From the NCBI GenBank assembly GCA_027627225.1, contig CM051029.1, forward strand, positions 19,206,656 through 19,270,655: a stretch of 64,000 nucleotides of DNA, given 5' to 3'. Positions within the stretch are counted from its first letter, which is position 1; every line of letters begins with the position of its first letter. The position numbers were made by a program, and so were the translations under genes. Positions 34,724-47,028 of this stretch are shown piece after piece. Source of the stretch: Congeria kusceri. Lineage: Eukaryota; Mollusca; Bivalvia; Myida; Dreissenidae. The notes beneath the pieces are model-generated. The model did no database searches and was not told the origin of the DNA. It saw only the letters and a program-made list of their open reading frames with translations.

Positions 34724-35612
34724 ACTGTGGCATGTAGTGGTGGCATAGAGGTGACATGAGTGTTTGTTTTAATAATTCGTGGCCACAACAAAATAACTCG
34801 TGGCCACGACTTAATAACTCGTGGCCACGACTTAATATATCGTGATCACGAATTAATAACTCGTGGCCACGACTTAATATCTCGTGATCACGACGTTATA
34901 ACTCGTGGCCACATATAATTAACTCGTGGTCACGACTTAATATTTAGCTAGTTTTTTAATTCGTGGCCCCGACAATATAACTCATGGCCACGAATTAATA
35001 ACTCGTGGTTACTACATAATAGCTCGTGGCCACGACATAATAACTCGTGAACACGATATAAAAATCGTGGACACGAGTTATTAAGTCGTGGTCACGAGTT
35101 TTTAAGTGGTGGGCACTAGTTATTATGTCGTGACCACAAATTCAAAGAAATAGCTTATGTTAATTCGTGGCCACGAGCTATTAAGATGTGGCCACGACAT
35201 AATAACTGATGGCAACGATATAATATATATCATGGTCACGACTTAATAACTCGTGGCCACGTCTTAATAACTCGTGGCCATGTCTTAATAACTCGTGGCC
35301 GCGACTTAATATTTAGCTATTTTTTAGATTCGCGGCCACGACAACAATTCCTGGCCAGGACTTAACTTCTCGTGGCCACAACATAGTAACTCGTGGCCAC
35401 GACATAATAACTCGTGGCCACGAATTAATAACTTGTGGCCAAGTCTTAATAACTCGTGGCCACGTCTTAATAACTCGTGGCCACGACTTAATATTTAGCT
35501 ATTTTATAATTCGAGTTATAAAGTCGTGGTTACGAGTAATTATGTCGTGGCCACGAGTTATTATGTGGCCACAAATTAAAAAAAACCACGCATGTCACCT
35601 CTATGCCACCGT
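34724..35612. mobile_element. Foldback transposon filled with TCGTGGCCACGA palindromes
   Basis: An 889-bp insertion. Ends: ACTGTGGCAT...GGTGGCATAGAGGTGACATG on the left, and its inverse CATGTCACCTCTATGCCACC plus GT on the right. The flanks AAAATCAT (34716) and AAAATCCA (35613) look like a 6-8 bp target-site duplication. Unit B1 has the uninserted form (TATCAAAATCCACCACAATG, near 39618). The inside is about 40 units of a 21-bp repeat around the perfect palindrome TCGTGGCCACGA, in both phases. There is no coding capacity, so it must be moved by another element. Confidence 0.82.
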
Positions 35613-35649
35613 AAAATCCACCACGATATTATAATATATTTTTCTTACA

Positions 35650-36350
35650 GACAATGCGCCAAAGTGACACTTATTTCAGAGTCAGTTAAAATCCAGTCAA
35701 AGGGTTGTCAGTAAAAATGCAAACTATTTTGTAAGAAATGAAGAAGCTTCAGAATAATTGTGAGACCAGCATTCATACAGTGTGCAATACATGGTGGAAG
35801 GAATGCTTCAGCAATTATTTCCCATTTTAGCCGTATAGCACTTACAAGGAAACACATTAACCCGAGCAAGACATTGTGGAAGAGATGAGTCAGAAAATCA
35901 ATTCTATTTCAGATGAATTTGAAAAACATGAACATGGTCAAGACATTGCAGAAGAAATGCGTCAGAAAATAAATTCCATTTTAGATGAATTTGAAACACA
36001 CGAACCTGATCAAGACATTGTAGAAGAAATGCGTCAGAAAATAAATTCCATTTTAGATGAATTTGATAATAACACTGTGAATGAAATGAAAGATACACTG
36101 ATGTCAGTGTCTACAAGCTTCACGCAGGTCAAATATTAACATTTGCTTCATGCTTCTGGATAAATTTAAACGACTTTGTGAAGCAGTACTTCATATTGGT
36201 GAAAAAGAAAGGGGGTACTATCCTTCATAGCCAGCATGAGTTGGCAGGACAAAAAAACAACAACAAAACAACAACGACAACAACAAAACAACAGTCTGAA
36301 TCACTTTTGAAGAGAACTGTGTTCAGAATGCAAGTTCATTAACATTCCGA
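35650..36350 (+). pseudogene. TRIM-like coiled-coil gene remnant, copy A1
   Basis: Starts after an acceptor-like TTTTTCTTACAG (35639-35650). The main open part (35876-36139) has 24-residue repeats EEMRQKINSILDEFETHEPD, followed by NEMKDTLMSVSTSF. After a stop and small indels it continues in other frames with FKRL, GEK, VLSFIASM, QSES and EENCVQNASSLTFRTETS. This is the pattern of the region after the B-box in bivalve TRIM-like proteins (recognised from memory). A TAA replaces the first Glu codon of ETHEP. No RING or B-box is present. Confidence 0.5.
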
Positions 36351-36624
36351 ACAGAAACGTCTCCTCGTGATCATCCAGCGGTCCATCTGGAAGGTTGTCC
36401 ATACTCACATCACTTAGACACAACCGGGACCAGTGGTGTTTTCAGGATTTTCTGACGATGTTCTATACCCTGGAATACATGACCAGAATACGGAAGGGAA
36501 AGTCGTATGAGTTTTGGTTATTGAGCACTTTGGTCGGATCGTTTTTGGTCGAAAAGGCGTACCCGCTGTATGTGGCTCCGAAATCAAACGAAGCCGCTAC
36601 CGAGAATTTCTTACTACGAGGCAT
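36330..36624 (-). pseudogene. HSPA12 remnant, N-terminus fused to C-terminus, copy A1
   Basis: From ATG at 36624 the frame reads MPRSKKFSVAASFDFGATYS then GYAFSTKNDPTKVLNNQNSY, a good HSPA12 start with the first phosphate loop. It then jumps, after about 48 codons, to the family's C-terminal end (VYS, then SDVSMDNLPDGPLDDHEET in a shifted frame). Almost the entire ATPase domain is absent. The same joint occurs in three other copies. It runs tail to tail into the TRIM-like remnant. Confidence 0.75.
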
Positions 36625-36837
36625 GGTTCTGTGGGGTAGGTCTCTGAAATATATTGGAATATAGTATTTATATTATAATATTATAGCCATTGTAAAATTT
36701 CAAGATGGCAACTATTAAATTTGATGTTCATGTATCTGGAGCAAATTTTATAAATTCTTAAAATAATTGCGGGAATAAAAATATTGTCCATTAACGAGAT
36801 AGTTGTTGATTGTGCTTCCCAATTCATGGTGTTATAT

Positions 36838-36905
36838 CGATGGGTCAGCGCAAAACTATAATAAGTCTATATAGTTATATAGCATAGTTTTGCACTGCGC
36901 CATCG
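36838..36905. mobile_element. 68-bp hairpin MITE with ATAT target duplication
   Basis: CGATGGGTCAGCGCAAAACT at the left is mirrored by AGTTTTGCACTGCGCCATCG at the right, flanked by ATAT on both sides. The related place in B1 (near 42853) and B2 (near 53425) reads GTTATATGTGGATTGCAG, the uninserted form. This dates the insertion to the A lineage. Confidence 0.85.
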
Positions 36906-38689
36906 ATATGTGAATTTGCAGAAACCATTTCGATTTCTTTAGAAACTGGCTAACATTACTGTAAAATCAATTTGGTGTGATTTTTATTGTTATAAATGCT
37001 ATGGTTGTTAAAAGGCGCGTACTTAAGTGACTCCACCACCCCCCAGCCCGTGCAACAATTACTTATAAGGAAATTTAAGTTTAAAACAGCAGTTTAACTT
37101 ACATTTGAAACTTAAGCGTAATCTTGGTAAAATCAGAAACTGCACTGCAAGCATGTATTTATAGCACTATCTTGTATAATATCGTGCATATTTACCGTAT
37201 GCTGTACATGTATAAACACACGACCATATGTTTGTTTGGAATTACCACGTACATGGTAACCCAAATTCAAGTGTCTCCGAAATTAGGACTGACATAATGA
37301 AAATATTTAGCCACATATATTTAATAGAAAACATAAAAATATTAAATAATACATTAAAACATTTTGTAACAGGATAAATAGTCGTAATTAAACATTCGTA
37401 TTTTAAAATAAGCACAACGCCAACAACTTACAAGTAAGTAATAAAATAGGTTATGATAAACATTACCTGTATTCGAATACGAATCTCTGTCAATCGTTGC
37501 TGCCGGCTATATATATGGCTGAAGATTAAATGCAATATTAACACCTTGGAGTTACGTCATGTCCGAAATTAGAAATCAGTATATTGTAAAAAGATCTCAC
37601 TAACCGATCGTAGATATAAATAAAACAATGTATAGATGTAATCGTATACGCTAACCACGCGATGTGTGTATAAATTGTACCAACTTACACACTCGTTTAC
37701 TAATAGAATATTTCACTTGTAATATTAAACTTATTGACACATTTATAACATACGATTTGTCACATAAACGACACTTAAAACTCGTATGATTCTAATTAGT
37801 CTGGAATTGATTCATATCGACCTGTGGAATAGCCGCAGTAGTTTTGCTATTCTGCTAACTTCACACAATGTCTATACTGTCAAACACGCTTCAATGTTTA
37901 ATAGTGTCAGAAAATCATCTGTAATTTAGTTATAACGGTAGCATTCTATTGAAAAAAATTGAATAATATTTCAAACAATAAAGCACTTACGTAAAGTTTT
38001 ATTTCCCTTTATGAATTTATATCGTAAAACCTATCCAATCGACACTTTTGAAACATATTCTCATTTAAACGATCACGATTCTCATATCAATATAAGGTTA
38101 TTTATAGTAATTGTATATATAGCATTTTGTCATTATTGTTTTATTTTAAATGTATTGTCATTTCAGATATTCAGTCTGAATATAAACTGAATGCATGCTT
38201 AATCTGTGGAACGGTTTAACTTCTTGATTATCGCTCATCTCCAGCAACTTATATTTCGTTCCTGTATTTATGTCCTTGTCATGGTGTTCCACTTTACCGA
38301 GACACAGTCATAGGCTAATGGGAAACCATTTTGTTTTATTAGGAAAAACCAAATTCAAAACTATCTGGTTTCCCAAAACTATTTACAGTGGTCTCCCATG
38401 ATACTCTTCATGTACGTTTAGCAGCGGAGATCACTAAGGGGAGGTTTGGGATTCCACCTGCATTTAACTGTTAAAAAGGTATGGAAATATGAACGCTAAA
38501 GAAACGTTAATTGCAGCTTAATAATATCATATTTCATTTCAAGGGTAGGCGTAGAAAACATTATGTTGCCAATGGCGCACATTAAAATGCCACTTCACAA
38601 ACTCGTCTTTCATTCAGTGTTAATGCTGGTAATCATATGATTGAAATGCATTCAACAAGGGCCGTATTTATCATTGAAACATGTTTATC

Positions 38690-38870
38690 AGTATACTATT
38701 TTGATCAGTTAACCGTGTTTGTCAGTGAATCGCAGTTATCATTATACAATGTTATTTATAAACCGTGTTTATCATGGATATGTGCTTATCAGTGAACTAT
38801 TTTTATCGCGTGGTTAGCGTACACGATTTATTCGTTATATCAGTGATCAATGTATATCAGTGATTCGCGG
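38690..38870. repeat. GTTTATCAGTGAAC-type short tandem repeat (unit A1)
   Basis: Degenerate units of about 20 bp based on GTTTATCAGTGAACTATG and GTTTATCATGGA. Related stretches lie at 50740-50940 and 55120-55650. Confidence 0.6.
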
Positions 38871-39689
38871 CTTTTCCCACTAATTAGCATGCACACAATT
38901 CGTTTTAGTAAACTATTTTATGAACTGGTCTTATTGATTTCATTAGAAAAGATAATGGTCACTAAATCGACATTAGTTTATTTTTTTTTATAAATATTTA
39001 ATGATCCGGTATATAAGTATTCATAAACATTACATTTAATGAATACGCAAAGCTATATAGGTATCGATTGTCGTTAAATAATACAGCGCTTTTGAATCGG
39101 AAAATTGTGAGTTCGATACCCGTTGTTCAAGTGGTCTTTCCCATAGTACTAATCACTGGTTGTACTCAAATTACGGTCTCAAGGTGCATTAATAAGCTCA
39201 ATGTTTTCTGCACATTCGAACTCAAAAAAATATAATTAAATAAGATCCGTGTATATTAGTATTTTTGCAATTATTAATTGATGTGAGAAGTGAACTCAGA
39301 CAGCAACTTCAATTACTTCTATTACCGTTTTATTCTTATGTAGGGCATGCATACAGTAATTAAAAATAAATTTCAACAATATTTGCAACAAACAAATGTG
39401 TGTTTTCACTATTTCACAAACAATGTTGAGTTTATTATACTCAAGTTATAATCATACATGCGCGGGTTTAAGTAAATTAAAATATGAAGATGTGTATGCC
39501 ATCCACATTTTACAAGCTTTGAAAAAAGATTATTTATATATTTGTTTCTGTTAATATATATATTAATTTGTATCAAAAGCCACCACAATATTATAATATT
39601 TATATTTTTTTATCAAAATCCACCACAATGTTATAATATTTTTAATTTTTATCAAATCCACCACAATGTTATAATATATTGTTCTTTCA

Positions 39690-40900
39690 GATGGTGCGCC
39701 GATGTGACACTCATTTCAGAATAAGTTACAAAGTAGTCAACAGACTTGCAGCAGTTGTCAGTATAAATGCAAACTATCCTGAAACAAATGAAGAGGCTTT
39801 AGAATAATTTATTTTAAGACCAGCAGTGAACATGAATATAACATGGTAGAAGGAATGGGTCAACCATTATTTTCCACTTTAGCCGTATAGCACTTAGTTA
39901 ACACATGAACCTGTGTATTGTAGAAGAAATACGTCAGAAAATCAATTCTATTTTAGCTGAATTTGAAACACATGAACACGAGCAAGACATTGCAGAAGAA
40001 ATGCGTCAGAAAATCAGTTCCATTTTGGATGAATTTGAGAATAGTACTGTAAAGGAAATGAAAGATACACTGACGTCAGTGTCTGCAAGCTTCTCTCAAG
40101 TCAAATATTAACAACTGTACCGGGCTTCGGGATAAATTGAAACGACTTCCCGAAAGCATCACTGCACATTGGTGAAAAGTGCAAGAAGGTACTATCCTGT
40201 ATAGCGATGATGAATTGTCAGGTCAAAAAACACAGTTTGAATCATTTTTTGAAGAGAACTGCGTAATATCGTCACATCAAACGATCACATCTCATTTCAA
40301 TATTTAAGGTTAATTGTTTCAAAACTTTCATATGTACTTTATTTAATTATTTCCAATTATTTGGACTCTGAAAATAAACTGAACGCATGTTTAGACTGCA
40401 GAGAGTTTAAACATATTCAGTGTCGTAGATCACAGAACAAGGCATAGCACTTACAGGGAAACACATGAACTTGAACAAGACATTGTTGAGAAATGCGCAA
40501 GAAAATGACTTCCATTTCAGATGAATATGAAACACATGAACATGAGCAAGACTTTGCAGAAAAATTGCGTAAAAAAAAGAGAGTATATTTCAGATGCATT
40601 TGAGAAACGCAGCAGAAATGCGTCAGAAAATCAATTCCATTTTAGATGAATTTGATGATAGCACTGTAAAGGAAATGAAAGACACACTGATGTCAGTGTC
40701 TGCAAGCTTCTCGAAGCCAAATATTGAAACGATTTTGTGTAGCATCACTGTACATCGCTGAAAAGAGCAAGAAGGTACTATCCTTTATATCCAGGATGAA
40801 TTGTCAGGTCGAACAATACAGACACTGAATCATTTTTTGAAGAGAACTGTGTTCAGAATGGAGGTTCATTAACAATCCATGCTGCAGTAACATAAAACAG
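39690..40900 (+). pseudogene. TRIM-like remnant, copy B1a
   Basis: Acceptor-like TTCTTTCAG ends at 39690. The clearest open part (39905-40111) has VEEIRQKINSILAEFETHEH and EEMRQKISSILDEFENSTV, then KEMKDTLTSVSASFSQVKY and a stop. The expected next block, LRDKLKRLPESITAH, follows in a shifted frame. A second, more decayed run of the same repeats lies at 40460-40730. Several indels and stops rule out a working gene. Confidence 0.5.
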
Positions 40901-41209
40901 TACAAACACGATTTAGTGTTTCATATTGTCAGAAAATATATATGTGATTATTATAGTTATCACGGTAGTATTTGATTGAATGACATTGAATATTATTTCA
41001 TACAATCAAGCACTTACTAAAATGTATATTTTCCTAGTATGTAATTATAAAGTATACTCATATCAAATCGACCTTTTTGTAATATCGTATATTATATAAT
41101 ATCGTTTATTATGTATTTTATTAAATTATTTCCAATTATTTGGACTCTGAAAATAAACTGAACGCATGTTTAGGCTGCAGAGTGGGTGAACAGATTCAGT
41201 GTCGTATAT

Positions 41210-42345
41210 CACAGAAAAAGGTAAAGCACTTACAAGGAAACACATGAACCTGAACAAGACATTGAGAAGAAAGGCGCCAGAAAATAAATTCCATTTTAGA
41301 TGAATTTGAAACACGTGAACTTAAGCAAGACATTGTAGAAAAATTGCGTCAGAAAATAAATTATATTTCAGATGCATTTGAAACACATGAACACGAGCAA
41401 GACATTGCAGAAGAAATGCGTCAGAAAATCAGTTCTATTTTGGATGAATTTGAGAATAGTACTGTAAAGGAAATGAAAGATACACTGACGTCAGTGTCTG
41501 CAAGCTTCTCTCAAGTCAAATATTAACAACTGTACGGGGCTTCGGGATAAATTGAAACGACTTCCCGAAAGCATCACTGCACACTGTGAAAAGAGCAAGA
41601 AGGTACTATCCTGTATAGCGATGATGAATTGTCAGGTCAAAAAACACAGTTTGAATCATTTTTTGAAGAGAACTGCGTAATATCGTCACATCAAACGATC
41701 ACATCTCATTTCAATATTTAAGGTTAATTGTTTCGAAACTTTCTTATGTACTTTATTTAATTATTTCCAATTATTTGGACTCTGAAAATAAACTGAACGC
41801 ATGTTTAGACTGCAGAGAGTTTAAACATATTCAGTGTCGTAGATCACAGAACAAGGCATAGCACTTACAAGGAAACACATGAACTTGAACAAGACATTGT
41901 TGAGAAATGCGCAAGAAAATAACTTCCACGTTAGATGAATATGAAACACATGAACATGAGCAAGACTTTGCAGAAAAATTGCGTAAAAAAAAGAGAGTAT
42001 ATTTCAGATGCATTTGAGAAACGCAGCAGAAATGCGCCAGAAAATCAATTCCATTTTAGATGAATTTGATCATAGTACTGTAAAGGAAATGAAAGATATA
42101 CATATGTCAGTGTCTGAAAGCATCTTTCAAGTCAAATATTAACAACTGTATCAGGCTTCGGGATAAGTTGAAACGACATCCTGTAGCTTCACTGCACATT
42201 GGATGAAAAGAGCAAGAAGGTACTATCCTTTATAGCCATGATGAATTGTTTGGACAACAACAACAAAAACGCAAACACCAACTACAACAAAACAAGAGTC
42301 TGAATTATTCTTGAAGAGAACTGTGCTCAGAATGGAAGTTCATTA
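41210..42345 (+). pseudogene. TRIM-like remnant, copy B1b
   Basis: Open part 41344-41526, nearly identical in its second half to copy B1a. It is followed by GTACGGGGCTTCGGGATAAA (41532), the same post-repeat block. A further decayed set of repeats at 41870-42140 leads to a (CAA)n tract at about 42255 and then directly to the HSPA12 remnant. Confidence 0.5.
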
Positions 42346-42634
42346 ACATTCCGAACAGAAACGTCTCCTCGTGTAGATGATCCTTCATTGATTCATCTGG
42401 AAGGTTGTCCGTATTCACATCACTTAGACACAAATGGGATCAGTCGTGTTTTCAGGACTCTGTTACATTGTTCTATACACTGATCTACATGGCCAGAACA
42501 CGGTAGGAAAAGTCGTTGGAGTTTTCGTTGGTGATCACTTTGGTCTGATCGGTTTTTGGTCGAATAGGCGTATAGGTGTATGTGGTTCCGAAATGAAACG
42601 CAGCCACTACCTTGAATGTCTTGCTATGGGGCAT
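42340..42634 (-). pseudogene. HSPA12 remnant, N-to-C fusion, copy B1
   Basis: ATG at 42634; reads MPHSKTFKVVAAFHFGTTY, then loses frame where SGYA is expected, through a small deletion. The C-terminal part (LSDVNTDNLPDESMKDHLHE, then ETFLFGM) follows the same joint as the other three copies. FDFG has become FHFG, so the phosphate loop is damaged as well. Confidence 0.7.
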
Positions 42635-43211
42635 GGTGAGACTATGTTCTGCTGAGTAGGCCTCTGAAATATATTGGAATATTGTATTTATATTATCATA
42701 TTATACCCATTGCTGAATTTCTAAATGGCAACTATTAATTTTGATACTTATATATCTTGAGCACAATGTAGTAAAATTCTTAATAATCAAAATTGTTGCG
42801 TGAATACTAGTCAAGAAATTTGTTGATTTTCCTTCCCTATGCATAGTGTTATATGTGGATTGCAGAAACGATCCCGATTGCAATAGAAACTGGCTAATAT
42901 TACTGTTAAACTTAATGTATATGTTTTTTATTTGTATAAATATTATATTGTTTAAAGGCGCGTAATTGTATGACTCCACCATGTCCAAGCCCGCGCAATA
43001 ATCACATGTAAGGGCATTTAAGTTTAAAACAGCATTTTAACTTATTTGTAACTTAAACGTTATCGTTGGAAAATGCAAAATACATGTCAAATACGCTCGT
43101 ATTTATATGAATATCATGTATAATAACGTGCATAGTTAATTCAGTAAATATCTGTTGCAGATATTGAATAGTCAATTTCTGTTTAATTTTTTCTTACATG
43201 TTGCTCTGTTA

Positions 43212-43312
43212 AAAAATAATAAAATCATTATCTTGAAAAAGGCGCAAGCCGAAACGTCGAGATGGCAGTTCTAAAATAGATACACGTCTTTTTGTTGATT
43301 CAAACCATGCAT
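43212..43312 (+). mobile_element. Short retro-insert with decayed hammerhead-ribozyme-like core, B1
   Basis: CTTGAAAAAGGCGCAAGCCG followed by AAACGTC (from 43232) matches the hammerhead layout CTGATGA, stem-loop GGC-gcaa-GCC, GAAAC, with the first core box mutated. It lies between CATGTTGCTCTGTTA (43198) and CATGTTGTTTTCTAATA (about 43311), which look like a diverged target duplication. The 23178 region shows the uninserted form. Such ribozymes occur in Penelope-like elements and retrozymes of bivalves (family knowledge). Confidence 0.55.
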
Positions 43313-46185
43313 GTTGTTTTCTAATAATATGTAAACGAAGTTAATCGACCGTATGCTCCATTTGTATAAGTACACGGCCATATGTTCGTTTGGAAATACC
43401 AGGTACATGGTTTCCCTAATTCTGGTGTCTCCGAAAATAGAACTGACTTAATGATATTATTATGCAACTTGAATTTAACAGAAAACATAAAAAATATAGT
43501 AAATTAAATCTTTGTGTAACATAATAAATATTCGTAATTTAACGTTCGTAATTAAATTCTGCACAACTTGCAAAAAAGTAATGAAATAGCATATCATAAA
43601 CATTACCTGTATTTGAATACTAATCACTGCCAAACTTTGCTTGCGGCTCCATATATGAAGATTAAATGCAATATTAGCACCTTGGAGTTATATCATGTCC
43701 GTGAGTAGAAATATTTAAAACAAATCTCATACACTCATCGTAGCTATAGTCGTGTTGTCGTGTGTCTGTTAAATAAATAAAACAATGTATAAATGCAATC
43801 GCATACACTAACCATGTGTCAATATAATATTTAAATATTATATTCTAATACTATTTATAAAAATAACATAGTTCAATTATGTGGTGATACGGGGTACCAA
43901 AACAACTTTCACAGTGCGTTTACAAATAGAACATTGTTATTGATACATGTATGACATACGACGTGTCACGTCATAAACTAGAATACTTATAATGTTCATT
44001 AGTCTGGAGTTTATTCATTTGACTTGCGGAAAATAAATATATACACTATCAAATAAGTGTTAATGCTTAATATTGTCAGAAAATTATCAGAACTATATTC
44101 TTAGTAAAGTAAGTTTAGCAACAACTAGGACGTTAGTAAATATATAATATAAAGCTCAAAGTGAAAATAAAACCTTGTTTATTGGTCGTATTTCATTATA
44201 ACATTGTGGCATTTATACCAAGCATGATGTAGATATTCACTAGATAACTGTTTTTAAATGGAAGAAAGAGTTCAATAAGAAGAAATAATATGCTATTTAT
44301 TTCATAATTACGCAAGGAAATATAAAACTTTAAGTTTGTTTGCAAGACTGATTTTACTTTGCGAAGTAATTTACGGTAGCGTTCTTTTGAAAGACATCGA
44401 ATAATATTTAAACAACAAACATCACTTACCTGTACGTTCATGTCTATTTTCCCCTTCTGTATTTCTGAAATAGAATCCTATCAAATCGACACTTTTACAA
44501 TTATTGTCCCTTTTCGGGGCTGAATATAAACTGAATATAAAAAGAATGCACGTTAAGACTGCGAGAGTGGGTGAACTTATTGAGTGCCGTAGATCGAAGT
44601 AACGAGGTATTATATTTATGTGCATATCGGTACATGTATTTGCTATGGTTTCCCAGTTTATGGGAACATACTCAAAGGCCAGTGGGAAACCATTTTAGTG
44701 TTAGTAGGAAAACCAAAAATCAAAACTGTCTGGGTTTCCGAAAACTCGAAAAGGTTGTCTCTTGTGCTACTCTACATTAACGTTTAGATCACTGTGACGA
44801 CTACTGCGTCTTCCCATTAACTTACCGTTACGCATATCCTTATAGTGATGAGTTTTAAGATAATTAGAATTGTGTTGATAATTACAATAATTATCATTAC
44901 ATCGCCTCTCAAATCATTTTAATATGAACATTGAAGATATAAAGCATATTTGTGGCTATCAGCGAAGGATCATTTGTTATTTCATTACTGGTCATATAAA
45001 ACATTTTAAGGAGTGGCGCATATTAATATGCCACTTTACCGGTCCTACATTCATTAAATTATGAACGCAACGCTGGTAAAATGTTAACTTTAATTGTATC
45101 AATTGGAATTGATGATACACCATTAATATGCGTTCAACAAGCGCCATGTTCATTAGTGAAGCATGTTTATCAGTTAACCGTATCCGAGGAGTTGAAAAAA
45201 GCTTTACACAGAGAGGCTTGCCGAGTCAGGTTTTTTTTTAAATACACCGGGAATTTATGGAAATCTGACAGTCAATTACGATTATATTAGTTATACATTA
45301 TAATACAATAAATACTTAAATCAAAACAATTCAACATATGCAATTACAATAAACATATTTTTAGAGAAAATGTAATAAAATTGATAAGTGCATTATGTGG
45401 ACGCTGGGTATAAGCGGAATGAATATTTAGGCTGTAGGTTAACATATTGAGAGTCGCATATCACAAAACAAGGTATGAAAGAGGGGCTGTTTTGATTTTT
45501 TTAAATAGATTTATTTCGGGTCTCTTTCGTACTCCACTAACAGAATACCGTTATATATAACAGTTGAATAGATTTAAATGTATATATTCTGTCGAAACAG
45601 ACCCGTTTGTCCTACAACAACGGCTAAATTCGGGTTTTTTAAATAGAAAATAAAATGTGCTTGTCGAAACGCTGTATATTAATATGTATTAATCAACTTT
45701 ATAATATTACGCTAAATATCAGTGAAAATACACGTCTTATATCAGTTAGCACGAGTAAATAAAGCAATCAACTGTTCCTGCATGAATTCTGCTGTTCTCG
45801 AATGGGACTTGGATTTACCAAAACCAGTGACTGTATACAACGGTGATGCCTTTATGAGGTTTAGGGCTTTTGATTGGTCAGTTGAACTGTTCTTATATGA
45901 AATTGGAACATTCAATTAAACCTTAAAGAATTTAAGAATCGTAGTCAATAATGCAATGTTGATTAATTGAATACTTACTAAATTATATATTTCATAAAGG
46001 CCGTAAGGGCTCATGCCAATGCAGCAAACCTGGGCAAATAACAGTGCCAGTATGAAATCACTTATTTAATAACATTATAGTTTATACTCGTTTGCTGTGC
46101 AGCAAAGTATTTTTTTATTTTATTTTAGTTTTAAATTTTTCTCTTACTACGCATTTCTGAAGATAAGATATCATCAACAGTTATT

Positions 46186-46610
46186 ATGATATTATTTTAA
46201 ACTTAAACTAACATCATCAGAATAAATTGATGGTTTTACGTACAAAATCGTACAGTCCTTCTTTAAATTTATGTGCTTATTAGTACATGCATTTTCTTAT
46301 ATTCATGGTTTCCCAGTTTACTTTTGACACATCCATGTGCTATGGGAAACCATTCTAGTGTTAACAGGAAAAACCAAAAAACTAAATTGTCTGGTTTCCC
46401 AGCAGAGGTGTAGTTTCTGCTAGCCTACATTAACGTTTAGAATTTGGGTTTCCAACGAATTTACATGCATAAAAATTTTGATATGAAGCGCTTTTTAATA
46501 GATAATTTTATTCGTTTAATCAGATACCATAATGCCTAAATCGACATTATGTTCATTATGATATGAGTATTTAATATATTCTTCATGTAGTAGGTATGAA
46601 TATCTAATAC
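46186..46610. repeat. Copy of the HSPA12 upstream module (matches 23876-24300)
   Basis: Shared run GATGGTTTTACGTACAAAAT, CGTACAGTCCTTCTTTAAAT and TTCATGGTTTCCCAGTTTAC in the same order and spacing as 23.9-24.3 kb. It sits just before unit A2, and is closer to the distant 24-kb copy than to the modules inside the units. Confidence 0.7.
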
Positions 46611-47028
46611 ATACGAACAACTTTATACCGTAAAAACTCAACATGTTTTCGAACACTTACGTTAATAAAATCAGTGTTAATAAGTTTGCCATGATTAATC
46701 AATGTGAAAAATAAACTAAGATAGCAACTGCAATTGCCGTTTTATTCGTGTGTAGGGCATGCATACAGTAATAAAAAAAAACGTTAACACTATTTGCAAA
46801 AACAAACACATATGTGTTTTAACTAACTCGCAACAACACAATATGGTCTTTATTACACTCCAGTCATATTCAGTATTGTGTTTAAGTACGTGTTAAAGAT
46901 TCAGTATTAGAGTATATTATTTTCAACATGGACGTTGAGTGCTTCTAATATGTATTACATGTGTAATCCATCCACATTTTTAAGCGTTGAAAAAACAATG
47001 TTTATATATATATTTGTATTAAAATCAT

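Larger units (their letters stand above)
34100..38950. repeat. Unit A1 of the 34-56 kb duplicated block
   Basis: Order of parts: tRNA-like hairpin (34170-34230), GCATACAGTAATAAA block (34457), foldback element (34724-35612), TRIM-like remnant (+), HSPA12 remnant (-), hairpin MITE (36838-36905), AGGACTGACATAAT block, TGGGAAACCATT block (38318) and TTTATCAGTGAA repeats (38690-38870). The same order, with additions and losses, occurs in B1, A2 and B2. Confidence 0.75.
39000..45300. repeat. Unit B1 of the duplicated block, with an internal 1.41-kb duplication
   Basis: Same part order as A1 but without the foldback element and hairpin MITE. A segment holding the TRIM-like remnant is present twice: the same sequence occurs at 40417-40599 and 41831-42013, 1414 bp apart, and the stretch after the coiled coil at 40107 and 41523 is nearly identical. 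The 3' part (44196-44830) matches unit B2 at 54360-54800. Confidence 0.75.

Noticed and set aside
35876..36139. TRIM-like coiled-coil frame as a working short gene
   Set aside because: Expected upstream RING and B-box are absent, the first repeat has a stop, and the downstream block is frameshifted in all copies.
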